From: Siccirubricoccus phaeus
GTDB lineage: Bacteria > Pseudomonadota > Alphaproteobacteria > Acetobacterales > Acetobacteraceae
Direction of reading: 5' to 3'
Length of the DNA: 64,000 nucleotides
NCBI RefSeq assembly: GCF_008360935.1
Contig: NZ_SRXO01000001.1
Location: 434,001 to 498,000 of the forward strand
The notes below the pieces were generated by a model, which was not told where the DNA came from, made no database searches, and saw nothing but the letters and a program-made list of their open reading frames with translations. Both the position numbers and the translations under genes were made by a program. Shown in pieces: positions 25,064-33,364 of this stretch. Numbering within the stretch: the stretch's first letter is position 1; every line of letters starts with the position of its first letter.

Positions 25064-25170
25064 CTAGAGCGTGATCGGTTGAGGTCGAATCGACCGAAAC
25101 CGTGAATCACGCGACCGAGCAATGAGCTAGAGCGGGGCGGGTGAGCGCAGCTCAACCGATCCCGCTCTAG
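25064..25170 (-). repeat. R107 palindromic element, copy 3 (inverted)
   Basis: Full-length 107-bp copy in the opposite orientation to the other five, as judged by the asymmetric middle CTAG. It ends 32 bp before the mazG start, so it lies in the mazG leader or promoter and would be transcribed if the promoter is in the AT-rich patch upstream. Confidence 0.9.
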
Positions 25171-25201
25171 GGACAGCGCGCGCCCGAAGGAGCCGATGCC
25201 C

Positions 25202-25981
25202 ATGCCAGAGACCGCCGAAACCGCGCTGCGCCGGCTGCTCGAGATCATGGCGCGGCTCAGGGCACCGGTCGGCGGCTGCCCTTGGGACCAGGAGCAGAGC
25301 TTCGCCACCATCGCCCCCTATACGGTCGAGGAAGGCTATGAGGTGGCCGCCGCCATCGCCGCCGGACCCGATATGCCGGCGCTGCTGGATGAGCTGGGCG
25401 ATCTGCTCTTCCAGGTCGTCTATCACGCCCGGATGGCGGAGGAGCTCGGCGCGTTCGACTTCGCCGCGGTGGCGGCGGCGATCGCCGACAAGATGATCCG
25501 CCGCCACCCGCATGTCTTCGGCGAGGGCGCGACGCCGGGCTGGGAGGCGCTGAAGGCGGAGGAGCGCGCGGCGCGCGCCGAAAGCGGCACCCTGGCCGGG
25601 GTGCCGACCGCCCTCCCCGCTTTGACCCGGGCGCTGAAGATCAGCCGGCGCGTCGCCCGGGTGGGCTTCGACTGGCCGGACCCGGAGGCGGTGCTGGAGA
25701 AGCTGGCGGAGGAGGTGGCGGAGCTGCAGGCCGAAATCCCCGCCGGCGCACCGGAGCGCCTGACGGATGAGGTGGGCGATCTGCTCTTCGTCGTGGTGAA
25801 TCTGGCGCGCAAGCTGGGGGTCGATCCGGAGCAGGCGCTGCACGGCGCGAATGCGAAATTCACCCGCCGGTTCAATGCCGTGGAGGCGCGCCTGGCGGCG
25901 GAAGGTCTGGCGCCGGCAGATGCCGGCCTCCCGCGCATGGAGGCCGAGTGGCAGGCGGTGAAGCGGGGGGAGAAGGGTTAA
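25202..25981 (+). CDS. mazG: Nucleoside triphosphate pyrophosphohydrolase
   Basis: Housecleaning NTP pyrophosphatase with two MazG domains, 259 aa from this start. Domain 1 carries CPWDQEQSFATI, EEGYEVAAAI and LLDELGDLLFQVVYHARM (metal-binding E/D helices). Domain 2 carries EKLAEEVAELQAEI and LTDEVGDLLFVVVNLAR. The ATG at 25202 lies 9 bases after AGGAG; the ATG at 25196 would be only 3 bases from it but cannot be excluded. It removes non-canonical or excess NTPs and modulates (p)ppGpp levels in some bacteria. R107 copy 3 lies immediately upstream. Confidence 0.94.
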   Translation: MPETAETALRRLLEIMARLRAPVGGCPWDQEQSFATIAPYTVEEGYEVAAAIAAGPDMPALLDELGDLLFQVVYHARMAEELGAFDFAAVAAAIADKMIRRHPHVFGEGATPGWEALKAEERAARAESGTLAGVPTALPALTRALKISRRVARVGFDWPDPEAVLEKLAEEVAELQAEIPAGAPERLTDEVGDLLFVVVNLARKLGVDPEQALHGANAKFTRRFNAVEARLAAEGLAPADAGLPRMEAEWQAVKRGEKG

Positions 25982-26049
25982 GGGGTGTAGACCGCCCCCC
26001 GCCCCGGCCCTCTCCCGCGGCGCGGGGGAGGGAGACGGGTGGCTCCACC

Positions 26050-26145
26050 CCCGCCCGAAACGCGGACCGGGGTCCAGGGTCAGATCCTGGCCCCGGCGGG
26101 AGCGCAGCGGGCAGAGCCTTCTGCCGGGGTCCAGGGCGGAGCCCG
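26050..26145. repeat. GC-rich mosaic hairpin repeat
   Basis: Shorter member of the mosaic family: GACCGGGGTCCAGGGTCAGA, a CCTGGCCCCGGCGGGAGCGC block and a second GGGGTCCAGGGCGGAGCCC block. It ends at the stop codon of the minus-strand gene and lies between convergent genes, so a bidirectional terminator role is plausible. Confidence 0.5.
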
Positions 26146-26970
26146 CTACACCGCGATCAGCGTCGCGTGCAATTCTTCCCAGCCCTCCCGGTTCGGCGCC
26201 ACGATCAGCCCGCCGGTATGCTCCACCGGGCGGTAGGGCGTTCCGTCGAACCGCGCGGCGTACCCGCCGGCCTCGCGGTGCAGCAGCCAGCCCGGCCCGT
26301 GGTCCCAGGGGTAGAGCCGATTATAGACCAGCGCATGGGCGTGGCCCTCGGCCGCCAGCCGGTATTCGTGCGCCGCGCAGCGCAGCCCGACCACCGCCCC
26401 CAACCGCGGCAGCCTTGCCGTCACCTGCGCCTTCAGCGCCGGCGCCATATAGCCCCAGGAGACGGCGGCGATCATCCGCCCCACCGGCACCGGCGCCGCC
26501 ACCTGCAAATCCCGCCGCTTCCCCTCGGCGGTTTCGATCCAGGCCCCCTCCCCGCGCAGCGCCATGGCGGTGTCGTCGCCCACCGGGTCGTGGATCCAGC
26601 CGGCGATCACCTCGCCGCGGTGGATGGCGGCGGCCATGCAGCCGAAGAGCGGCAGGCCGGCGGCGAAATTGGCGGTGCCGTCCACCGGGTCGACCACGAA
26701 GGCCAGCTCCGCCCCGGCCAGCTTGCCGAGCAGCGCCGGGTCCGCCGCGCACCCCTCCTCTCCCACCACCAGGCAACCGGGGAAGAGGCGCTGCAGCCCG
26801 GCCTCGATCACCCGCTCCGCCGCCTCATCGGCATCTGTCACCAGATCCAGCGGGCCGGTCTTGGTCCGCACCGCGGCAGCGTCCAGCCGGCGCCAGCGCG
26901 GCAGGATTTCGCCCTGTGCCGCCTGGCGGAGGAGCCCGGCGACCTCACCGGCCCGGGCGGCGGTGATCAT
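26146..26970 (-). CDS. Inositol monophosphatase family protein
   Basis: Mg/Li-type phosphatase of 274 aa. Metal-site motifs are GEEG (residues about 70-73), DPVDGTANFAAG and the late PWDHGPGWLLHREAGG, the standard three parts of the IMPase active site. TDADEAAE near residue 46 completes it. The start overlaps the hflX stop (ATGA), so the gene is the distal member of the hfq-hflX run. Substrate may be inositol phosphate, histidinol phosphate or PAP; the sequence does not decide. Confidence 0.88.
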   Translation of the reverse strand: MITAARAGEVAGLLRQAAQGEILPRWRRLDAAAVRTKTGPLDLVTDADEAAERVIEAGLQRLFPGCLVVGEEGCAADPALLGKLAGAELAFVVDPVDGTANFAAGLPLFGCMAAAIHRGEVIAGWIHDPVGDDTAMALRGEGAWIETAEGKRRDLQVAAPVPVGRMIAAVSWGYMAPALKAQVTARLPRLGAVVGLRCAAHEYRLAAEGHAHALVYNRLYPWDHGPGWLLHREAGGYAARFDGTPYRPVEHTGGLIVAPNREGWEELHATLIAV

Positions 26971-28244
26971 GCCGGCTCCTGCTCGAAGCGGGCGCGATCG
27001 GCCGGGCTGAGGCGGACGCGGATATGGATGTCGCCCTCCGCCTCGCGCCGCTCCATCACCTCGCCATGGCGGTAGAGCCAGGCGAGGCGGGCGCCGTCGC
27101 CGGCGGGGATGGCGTAATCCACCAGCTCCATGCCGGCGGCGAGGCGCGCATCCAGCACCTCCCGCAGATGGTCCAGCCCCTCACCCGTCAGGGCGGAGAC
27201 GGGGACGCCCTGGGCGGCGTCGCCGCCCGGCAGCGCCGCGGTGCCGCCCAGCAGATCGGCCTTGTTCAGTACCTCGATGACCCGGGACTCCCAGCAAGGG
27301 TCGAGGGTCGGGTGCGGTCCCTCCGCCATCTCCCGCAGCACGCGCAGCACATCGGCGCGCTGGGCGGCGCTGTCCGGGTGGGCGACGTCCCGCACATGCA
27401 GGATGATGTCGGCTGCCGCCACCTCCTCCAGCGTCGCGCGGAAGGCCTCGACGAGCTGCGTCGGCAGTTCGGAGATGAAGCCGACCGTGTCGGAGAGGAT
27501 GCCGCGCCGGCCGGACGGCAGGCGGATGCCGCGCATGGTGGGATCGAGCGTCGCGAAGAGCTGGTCCTGGGCATAGACGCCGGCGCCGGTCAGCGCATTG
27601 AACAGCGTGGACTTGCCGGCATTGGTGTAGCCGACGAGCGCGATGACCGGATAGGGCACCTTCTCCCGCTGCTTGCGGTGCAGGCCGCGGGTGCGGCGGA
27701 CCTGGTCCAGCTCCTTCCTGAGCTTCACCATCCGCTCGCCGATCAGGCGGCGGTCGATCTCGATCTGGGATTCGCCCGGGCCGCCGAGGAAGCCGAAGCC
27801 GCCGCGCTGCCGTTCGAGGTGGGTCCAGGACCGCACCAGGCGGGTGCGCTGGTAGTCCAGATGGGCGAGCTCCACCTGCAGCGCGCCCTCCCTGGTCCGG
27901 GCGCGCTCGCCGAAGATCTCGAGGATCAGCCCGGTGCGGTCGATCACCTTGCAGCGCCATTCGCGCTCCAGGTTGCGCTGCTGCACGGGCGTCAGGGCGG
28001 CGTCCACCACCACCAGCGCCACGCGCTGGTCGCTGATCTCCTGCCGCGCCGCCGCCACCTGTCCTTCCCCCAGCAAGGTGCTGGGCCGCTTCTCCCGCAG
28101 CGGGAAGATGGCGGTGTGGACGATGGTGACGCCGATGCTGGCCGCCAGCCCCACAGCCTCGGCCAGCCGCGCCTCGGCGGCGCGGGGCGTGCCATCGGCC
28201 ACCGGGGCCAGCGCCCGCAGCGGACGCTCGAAGGGCAGGATCAC
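26967..28244 (-). CDS. hflX: GTPase HflX
   Basis: Ribosome-associated GTPase of 425 aa that splits stalled ribosomes in other bacteria. The N-terminal HflX domain includes RPSTLLGEGQVAA and the GGFGFLGGPGESQIEIDRRL linker. The G domain shows G1 GYTNAGKSTLFN, G3 SDTVGFISELP and G4 NKADLL. GTG at 28244 is the only in-frame start giving the normal N-terminus (MILPFERPL). It is 67 bp downstream of hfq, the classic hfq-hflX order, and overlaps the phosphatase gene at its end. Confidence 0.95.
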   Translation of the reverse strand: MILPFERPLRALAPVADGTPRAAEARLAEAVGLAASIGVTIVHTAIFPLREKRPSTLLGEGQVAAARQEISDQRVALVVVDAALTPVQQRNLEREWRCKVIDRTGLILEIFGERARTREGALQVELAHLDYQRTRLVRSWTHLERQRGGFGFLGGPGESQIEIDRRLIGERMVKLRKELDQVRRTRGLHRKQREKVPYPVIALVGYTNAGKSTLFNALTGAGVYAQDQLFATLDPTMRGIRLPSGRRGILSDTVGFISELPTQLVEAFRATLEEVAAADIILHVRDVAHPDSAAQRADVLRVLREMAEGPHPTLDPCWESRVIEVLNKADLLGGTAALPGGDAAQGVPVSALTGEGLDHLREVLDARLAAGMELVDYAIPAGDGARLAWLYRHGEVMERREAEGDIHIRVRLSPADRARFEQEPA

Positions 28245-28311
28245 CGCGGCGCGGGTCGGTCCGGTGTCGGTGCCGTCCCCGCGGTCATTGGCTGGCGGCG
28301 GTAGACCGTGC

Positions 28312-28632
28312 TCAATCGGTCCCGACAGGATTGACCTCGCGGCTCATGGTGAGGGTGGTCCCCTCGCGCGTCACGGTCGCGGCGCCGCCCTCGCGGGCCG
28401 CCGTGGCGTCGAAGAGCTGGATCGGCGCACCCGGCATCACCGTGCTGATCGCGTGCTTGTAGACGAGCTGGGTATGCCCGTCCCGGCGCAGCAGCACCGA
28501 GAAATTGTCGAACCAGGTAATGATGCCCTGAAGTTTGACGCCATTGACGAGGAAGATCGTCACCGGCGTCTTGCTCTTGCGAACGTGGTTCAGGAACACG
28601 TCCTGCACGTTCTGGGACTTCTCGGCTGCCAC
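28312..28632 (-). CDS. hfq: RNA chaperone Hfq
   Basis: Sm-like hexameric RNA chaperone, 106 aa, with a longer C-terminal tail than the 80-residue minimal alphaproteobacterial form. Sm1 ([20 protein letters not shown]) and Sm2 ([10 protein letters not shown]) are canonical, including the distal- and proximal-face residues Q, F and YKH. GTG at 28632 has AAGGA 7 bases upstream. The tail from about residue 70 ([16 protein letters not shown]) is polar and probably disordered. It mediates small-RNA regulation. Upstream genes on the strand belong to the ntr locus, as commonly found. Confidence 0.95.
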   Translation of the reverse strand: MAAEKSQNVQDVFLNHVRKSKTPVTIFLVNGVKLQGIITWFDNFSVLLRRDGHTQLVYKHAISTVMPGAPIQLFDATAAREGGAATVTREGTTLTMSREVNPVGTD

Positions 28633-28805
28633 GGCTCTGTCCTTCTTTTTCTTGGCGGGCGGCCTGCGGGCGTCCCGCCGCGGCGGGGGCCAACCCGCCA
28701 AGGGGTGCCACATTCCCAGAGGGGCGAGGGCAATGCAAGACGTTGCACTGCACCATTTCGCGGCTGGGCGAACACGGATCGTATCAAATGAACGGTTTCG
28801 CCGGC

Positions 28806-30194
28806 TCAGCCGCGCCGGCGTGCGAGAACCAGGTCGTGGTAGCCGCCCATGCCGCCCTCCTGCACCTCCAGGATCTCCAGATGCTGGCCCCAGGCGCGGT
28901 GGATCTGCTCCGGCAATTGGCTGGCGAGGAAGGGCCGGCCGGGGGCGGCGGGGCGCAGCACGCGCCAGCCCTCCCGCCGCCAGGCGAGGAATTCCGCGGG
29001 GCGGCGGGAGGCGGCGACGAAGCCCATCTTGCCGAGGCTGGTGAGCAGGGCGATGCCGCCGGGCCGCAGCACGCGGGCCAGCTCCGCCAGCCAGGCGGCC
29101 TGGGCCGGCTGGTCGAGATGCGGCATGACGCCCAGGGCCAGGACCGCATCCATGGTGGCATCGCGCAGCTCGAGCGGCGGTGCCGGCGGCGAGACGGCGA
29201 AGCGCGCCCCGGGCAAGGCGGCGCGGCACCAGGTGATGGCGGCGGAATCGGAATCCAGGCCGAGATAGCGCGGGCCGAGCAGCGGCAGCAGATAGCGCCC
29301 CACCCGGGCACAGCCGCAGCCCCAATCCAGCACCCCCTTCGCCCGGGCGAGGCCGCCGGGCAGCACCCGGCCGAGGGCGCGGGCGACCAGCTCCGCGGCG
29401 CTGGCGCCGGAGCGGTCGAAGCCGGCGGCATCGCCGATGGGATGGGCGCGCTGGCGCAGCACCTCCGGCGGCTGCGGCACCGCGGCGGCGGGGACCCAGA
29501 CATCCTGGCCGGGGGCGAGGCTGCGGCCGGCGGCATCGGCGAGGGTGACATGCCAGGGCGGCGCCAGGGGGGCAGCCCTCTTCCCTTTCCCTTGGCCCTC
29601 CCCTTGGCCTTCCCCGCCCAGCGCCAGGGAGAAGCGGAAGCGAGGGGAATCGAAGCGGCCGGCAAGGCCCAGCGCATCGACCACCTCCGGCGCCGGGCGG
29701 CGCAGCCAGGTCATGCGCGCGGGCCGGCCATTGACCAGCAATTGCAGCTTCTGCGGCTGGGCGCGGGGCGGGATGGCCCAGCCGGCGCCGCTGAGCTGGC
29801 CCTTCGCTTCCGCCACGCTCTCCAGCACCCAGAGACCCTGGGACAGCGCCTCCTGCTTCCAGGCGCGCAGCAGCTCCTCCGCCGGCTGCGCCAGGCGGGC
29901 CTTCGGGTGGTCGAAGATGAGGCTGCGATCCTCCGCCGCCAGCAGGCGCAGATGGCAGGGGGCGGGGTCGCACAGGGCGGCGGGGATGGCCCAGGCGAAG
30001 CCGCCCTTGCCGTCGCCGAGCCCGGCCTTGACCAAGCCGGGCAGCACCAGCTCCGGCACCAGCTCCGCCACCACGGCGCCGTTCACCTCGATGGCGAGGC
30101 GGGGCGCGCGGCGCTCCTGCCGGTCCCAGGCCCAGCCCATCAGCCGGCCGCGCGCCACCGCCTCCACCTTGCCGATGAAGCGGCGTTCGGTCAC
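28806..30194 (-). CDS. SAM-dependent methyltransferase with N-terminal accessory domain
   Basis: A 462-aa protein. The C-terminal half is a class I methyltransferase: motif [21 protein letters not shown], motif [15 protein letters not shown], and [13 protein letters not shown] as the post-IV motif. The N-terminal 200 residues ([30 protein letters not shown]) form beta-rich repeats resembling the modules fused to glycan- or polysaccharide-modifying enzymes. A Gly/Gln/Lys-rich linker ([14 protein letters not shown]) divides it. GTG start overlaps the HAD stop. The target is unknown. Together with the HAD gene it is inserted between the aminotransferase and hfq, which in many relatives are close neighbours. 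Confidence 0.82.
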   Translation of the reverse strand: MTERRFIGKVEAVARGRLMGWAWDRQERRAPRLAIEVNGAVVAELVPELVLPGLVKAGLGDGKGGFAWAIPAALCDPAPCHLRLLAAEDRSLIFDHPKARLAQPAEELLRAWKQEALSQGLWVLESVAEAKGQLSGAGWAIPPRAQPQKLQLLVNGRPARMTWLRRPAPEVVDALGLAGRFDSPRFRFSLALGGEGQGEGQGKGKRAAPLAPPWHVTLADAAGRSLAPGQDVWVPAAAVPQPPEVLRQRAHPIGDAAGFDRSGASAAELVARALGRVLPGGLARAKGVLDWGCGCARVGRYLLPLLGPRYLGLDSDSAAITWCRAALPGARFAVSPPAPPLELRDATMDAVLALGVMPHLDQPAQAAWLAELARVLRPGGIALLTSLGKMGFVAASRRPAEFLAWRREGWRVLRPAAPGRPFLASQLPEQIHRAWGQHLEILEVQEGGMGGYHDLVLARRRG

Positions 30195-30856
30195 CGGACG
30201 GGCGGGTCCCTGAGCCAGGCGGCCAGGGCGGCGGCATCCGGGAAGGCGAGGTCGGGGGCGACATTGGCGACGCCGCCATCATGCGCGGCATCGCCCAGCA
30301 GCACGGCGGTGCAGCCGGCGGCGCGGGCGGCCTGCATGTCGAGGGCGGTGTCGCCGATATACCAGGTGGCGGGGCCGGAGGCGGCGCCGAGGGCCGGGAA
30401 AGCGAGGCGGAAGGGCGCCGGGTCCGGCTTGTCCGCCGCGGCGTCGCCAGCGCCGAGCAGGATGCGGAAATGCCCCGCCCAGCCGAGATGCGCCGCCTCC
30501 GCCCGCAGCAGCGGGCCCTGCTTGTTGCTGATGACGCCCTGGGGCAGGCCGATGGTGGCGACGGCGAGGATCGCGGCCTCGGCCGCGGGCATGGGGGAGA
30601 GCACCTGGAGGTGGCAGGCGCGGACGCCGGCATAGAAGATGTCGCGCGCCCGCTCCCACTCCGCGCCGAAGATCTCGGGGAAGCTTTCGCGCAGGCTGCG
30701 GCGGACATTGCGCAGCACCGTCCCGCGGTCCCATTCCGGCAAGGCGAATTCGCGGAAGGCGGCGTTCAGCCCGTGCTGGATGGCGGCCCAGCCATCCACC
30801 AGGGTGTTGTCCCAATCCCAGAGGATGGCGCTGGGGCGCATGGGGTCAGGCCGCAT
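30191..30856 (-). CDS. HAD-family hydrolase (phosphoglycolate phosphatase-like)
   Basis: A 221-aa haloacid-dehalogenase phosphatase. Motif I is [10 protein letters not shown], with the nucleophile Asp and acid Asp two residues apart. Motif II is the Ser in GVISNKQG, motif III the Lys in DKPDPAPF, and motif IV the Asp pair region [13 protein letters not shown]. The cap is a helical C1 type. ATG at 30856 overlaps the aminotransferase end by 11 bases; ATG at 30841 starts 5 bases after it and is equally possible. Substrate unknown; probably cotranscribed with the neighbouring genes. Confidence 0.87.
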   Translation of the reverse strand: MRPDPMRPSAILWDWDNTLVDGWAAIQHGLNAAFREFALPEWDRGTVLRNVRRSLRESFPEIFGAEWERARDIFYAGVRACHLQVLSPMPAAEAAILAVATIGLPQGVISNKQGPLLRAEAAHLGWAGHFRILLGAGDAAADKPDPAPFRLAFPALGAASGPATWYIGDTALDMQAARAAGCTAVLLGDAAHDGGVANVAPDLAFPDAAALAAWLRDPPVR

Positions 30857-31718
30857 TCCTGAGATCGCCCTTCACATGCCGGGCGAAGATCTCGAAGAGC
30901 CTGCGGACCACCGGGCCGACCTGGCCATCGCCCACCGGGGCGCCGTCGATCTGCGTGATGGGCTTCACGAAGGAGGTGGCGGAGGTGAGGAAGGCCTCGC
31001 GGGCCCGGCGCATCTCCGCGAGGGAGAATTCGCGTTCCTGATAGGGGATGCCGGCGGCGGCCAGCTCCGCCAGCAGCGCGGCGCGGGTGCAGCCGGGCAG
31101 GATGGCCTGGCTGAGCGGCCGGGCGCGGATGCTGCCCGCCTCGTCCACGATCCAGAAGCTGGTGGCGGCCCCTTCGGTGACCATGTCGGTGGCCGGGTCG
31201 TAGAGGATGGCCTCGATGGCGCCGGCCTCGCGAGCCGCCTGGCGGGCGAGGCAATTGGGCAGCAGGTTCACCGTCTTGATGTCGCAGCGGGCCCAGCGGA
31301 GGTCGGGCTGGGTGATGGCGGCGGCGCCCCAGCGATCGACATCCGTCGGGTAGGGCGGGATGCGCTTCACCGTGACGACCAGGGCGGGCGGCACCGGGCG
31401 CTTCGGGAAGGCATGCTCCCGCGGGGCGACGCCGCGCGTCACCTGCATGTAGAGCAGCCCCTCCGTCACCCGGTTGCGGCGGGCGATTTCGGCCAGCACA
31501 TGCAGCAGGGCGGCGCGGGACATGGGGCTGGGCAGGCGGATCTCGCGCAGGGAGCGGTCGAGGCGGTCCAGGTGCAGGTCCGCGTCGATGAAGCGGCCCT
31601 GGTAGAGATGCACCACCTCATAGATGCCGTCGCCGAATTGATAGCCGCGATCCTCGATATTCACCTCGGCCAGGCGCTGGTCGAGGTAGCGGCCATTCAC
31701 ATAGGCGATGCGCGACAT
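30846..31718 (-). CDS. D-amino-acid aminotransferase (class IV PLP enzyme)
   Basis: PLP-dependent transaminase, 290 aa, related to D-alanine aminotransferase and branched-chain aminotransferases. Seen are EDRGYQFGDGIYEVV, the segment around the catalytic Lys (IKTVNLLPNCLARQ), and the phosphate-binding EGAATSFWIVD and FLTSATSFVKPI loops. The IEDRGYQFGDGIYEV form is the one found in the Dat enzyme located between ntrX and hfq in many alphaproteobacteria. ATG at 31718 is chosen because upstream sequence is mosaic repeat. It could supply D-Ala/D-Glu for the wall or degrade D-amino acids. Confidence 0.9.
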   Translation of the reverse strand: MSRIAYVNGRYLDQRLAEVNIEDRGYQFGDGIYEVVHLYQGRFIDADLHLDRLDRSLREIRLPSPMSRAALLHVLAEIARRNRVTEGLLYMQVTRGVAPREHAFPKRPVPPALVVTVKRIPPYPTDVDRWGAAAITQPDLRWARCDIKTVNLLPNCLARQAAREAGAIEAILYDPATDMVTEGAATSFWIVDEAGSIRARPLSQAILPGCTRAALLAELAAAGIPYQEREFSLAEMRRAREAFLTSATSFVKPITQIDGAPVGDGQVGPVVRRLFEIFARHVKGDLRNAA

Positions 31719-31767
31719 GGAAACCCCGGATTGCGGCGGCCGCGAGGATAGACCGGAACGGGCGGGC

Positions 31768-31950
31768 ATCCGAGAGGGGCTCTGCCCCTCTCGTGCTCGC
31801 CCCGCCAAGGGCCGAAGGGCCTTTGGAAACCATGAGTCCGCGGCGAGCAGGTTCGACCGGCAGACTGAAGGCACCTTTCGGGTTTTGGGCGCAGCGCGTC
31901 CAAGGAGGAGGGTCGCACCGTCAGAGGCGCCTCACGGTGCGACGCCCTCC
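31768..31950. repeat. Hairpin-rich mosaic spacer downstream of ntrX
   Basis: Contains a GAGGGGC-TCT-GCCCCTC hairpin, a CCAAGGGCCGAAGGGCCTTTGG hairpin and a large hairpin at 31907-31950. The last has arms GGAGGG plus GTCGCACCG with complementary CGGTGCGAC and CCCTCC, and an inner GAGGCGCCTC palindrome. It ends one base from the ntrX stop codon, so it is the likely terminator of the ntr transcript. The downstream aminotransferase gene would then need its own promoter or read-through. Confidence 0.6.
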
Positions 31951-31951
31951 C

Positions 31952-33364
31952 TCAGGCCAGCCCCGCCGCCGGCGGCGCCCGGTCCTCCGCATGCACGCCG
32001 AGGAATTTCAGCTTCCGGTGCAGCGCGCTGCGCTCCATGCCGACGAAATTCGCCGTGCGGCTGATATTCCCGCCGAAGCGCAAAAGCTGCGCCTCCAGAT
32101 ACTGCTTCTCGAACAGCTCCCGCGCCTCGCGCAGCGGCAGGGTCATGATCTCGGAGGAGCGGTCCAGCTTCAGCATCGCCGGCGCCGCCGAGCCCACCTC
32201 CGGCGGCAGCATCTCCGCCCGGATCGGCTCCCTGGGCTCGCCCGGCGCCATGATCAGCAGCCAGTCGATCAGGTTGCGCAGCTGCCGCACATTGCCCGGC
32301 CAGTCATAGGCCTGCAGCGCCGCCAGCGCGTCCTCGGCGATCTCCCGCGGCGCCATGCCGGAGGTCTCGCCGGAGCGGGCCATGAAATGCCGCGCCAGGG
32401 AGGGCACATCCTCCCGCCGCTCCCGCAGCGCCGGGATCTTCAGCGGCACCACGGCCAGGCGGTAATAGAGGTCCTCGCGGAACCGCCCCGCCGCGATCTC
32501 CGCCTGCAGGTCGCGGTTGGTGGTGGCCAGCACGCGCACATCCACCTTCACCCGCGTGGCGCCGCCGATGCGCTCGAAGCCCTGCTCCTGCAACGCACGC
32601 ACGATCTTGCCCTGGGTCTCGAGCGGCATGTCCGCCACCTCGTCCAGCAGCAAGGTGCCGCCATGGGCACGTTCCAGCACGCCGGCGCGGCGCGGCTGGG
32701 CCAGCGGGTCGGGCCCGGCCTCGACGCCGAACAGCTCCTCCTCGAAGCGCGCCGGGTTCAGCGTGGCGCAGTTCAGCGCGACGAAGGGCCCGTCGGCGCG
32801 GCGGGAGCGGGCATGGATCATCCGCGCCGCCACCTCCTTCCCCGAGCCGGCCGGGCCGGTGATCAGCACCCGGCTGCCGGTCGGCGCCACCCGCTCGATG
32901 GCGGTGCGGAGCTGGGCGATGGAAGGCGACAACCCCACCAGCTCCGTCTCCGCCCCCGCGCGCAGCCTGAGCTCGGAATTCTCCCGCTTCAGCCGCGCCG
33001 CCTCCAGCGCGCGCGCCACGATCAGCAGCAGCCGGTCGGTCTTGAAGGGCTTCTCGATGAAGTCGTAGGCGCCCTGCTGGATGGCCTGCACGGCGGTCTC
33101 GATGGTGCCATGGCCGGAGATCATGACGACCGGGACCTGCGGCTCCTCCCGATGCAGCGCCTGCAATATGCCAAGCCCGTCCAGCTTCGACCCCTGCAGC
33201 CAGATATCCAGCACCACCATGGAAGGCCGGCGCTGCTTGAAGGCCGCCAGCGCCTGGTCGGAATTGCCCGCCTGCCGCGTCTCGTAGCCCTCGTCGGACA
33301 GGATACCCTCGATCTGGGCGCGGATGTCCGGCTCGTCATCGACGATCAGAATCTCATGCGCCAT
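31952..33364 (-). CDS. ntrX: Nitrogen-regulation response regulator NtrX
   Basis: Response regulator of 470 aa, partner of NtrY. The receiver domain has phosphoacceptor Asp53 (VVLDIWLQGSKLDGLG). The AAA+ domain has Walker A GPAGSGKE and Walker B GTLLLDEVADMP. The sigma-54 contact loop lacks a GAFTGA motif (FGVEAGPDPLAQPRRAGVLE), as is usual for alphaproteobacterial NtrX, so it probably does not act as a standard sigma-54 activator. The C-terminal Fis-type helix-turn-helix is NISRTANFVGMERSALHRKL. The start overlaps the ntrY stop by 11 bases. Regulates respiration and nitrogen metabolism in relatives. Confidence 0.95.
   Translation of the reverse strand: MAHEILIVDDEPDIRAQIEGILSDEGYETRQAGNSDQALAAFKQRRPSMVVLDIWLQGSKLDGLGILQALHREEPQVPVVMISGHGTIETAVQAIQQGAYDFIEKPFKTDRLLLIVARALEAARLKRENSELRLRAGAETELVGLSPSIAQLRTAIERVAPTGSRVLITGPAGSGKEVAARMIHARSRRADGPFVALNCATLNPARFEEELFGVEAGPDPLAQPRRAGVLERAHGGTLLLDEVADMPLETQGKIVRALQEQGFERIGGATRVKVDVRVLATTNRDLQAEIAAGRFREDLYYRLAVVPLKIPALRERREDVPSLARHFMARSGETSGMAPREIAEDALAALQAYDWPGNVRQLRNLIDWLLIMAPGEPREPIRAEMLPPEVGSAAPAMLKLDRSSEIMTLPLREARELFEKQYLEAQLLRFGGNISRTANFVGMERSALHRKLKFLGVHAEDRAPPAAGLA

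Noticed and set aside
24631-25074. Plus-strand frame with a lipoprotein-like LALAGC segment near its start
   Set aside because: GTG start without a ribosome-binding site, the rest of the frame has chance composition, and it ends within R107 copy 3.
31907-31950. Considered as a riboswitch or attenuator upstream of the aminotransferase gene
   Set aside because: It directly abuts the ntrX stop and shares modules with two other gene-end spacers, so a terminator/repeat explanation is simpler.
31952-33364. NtrX gene considered as an active sigma-54 activator
   Set aside because: The GAFTGA loop is absent, as is typical of alphaproteobacterial NtrX, so the claim would not be supported.
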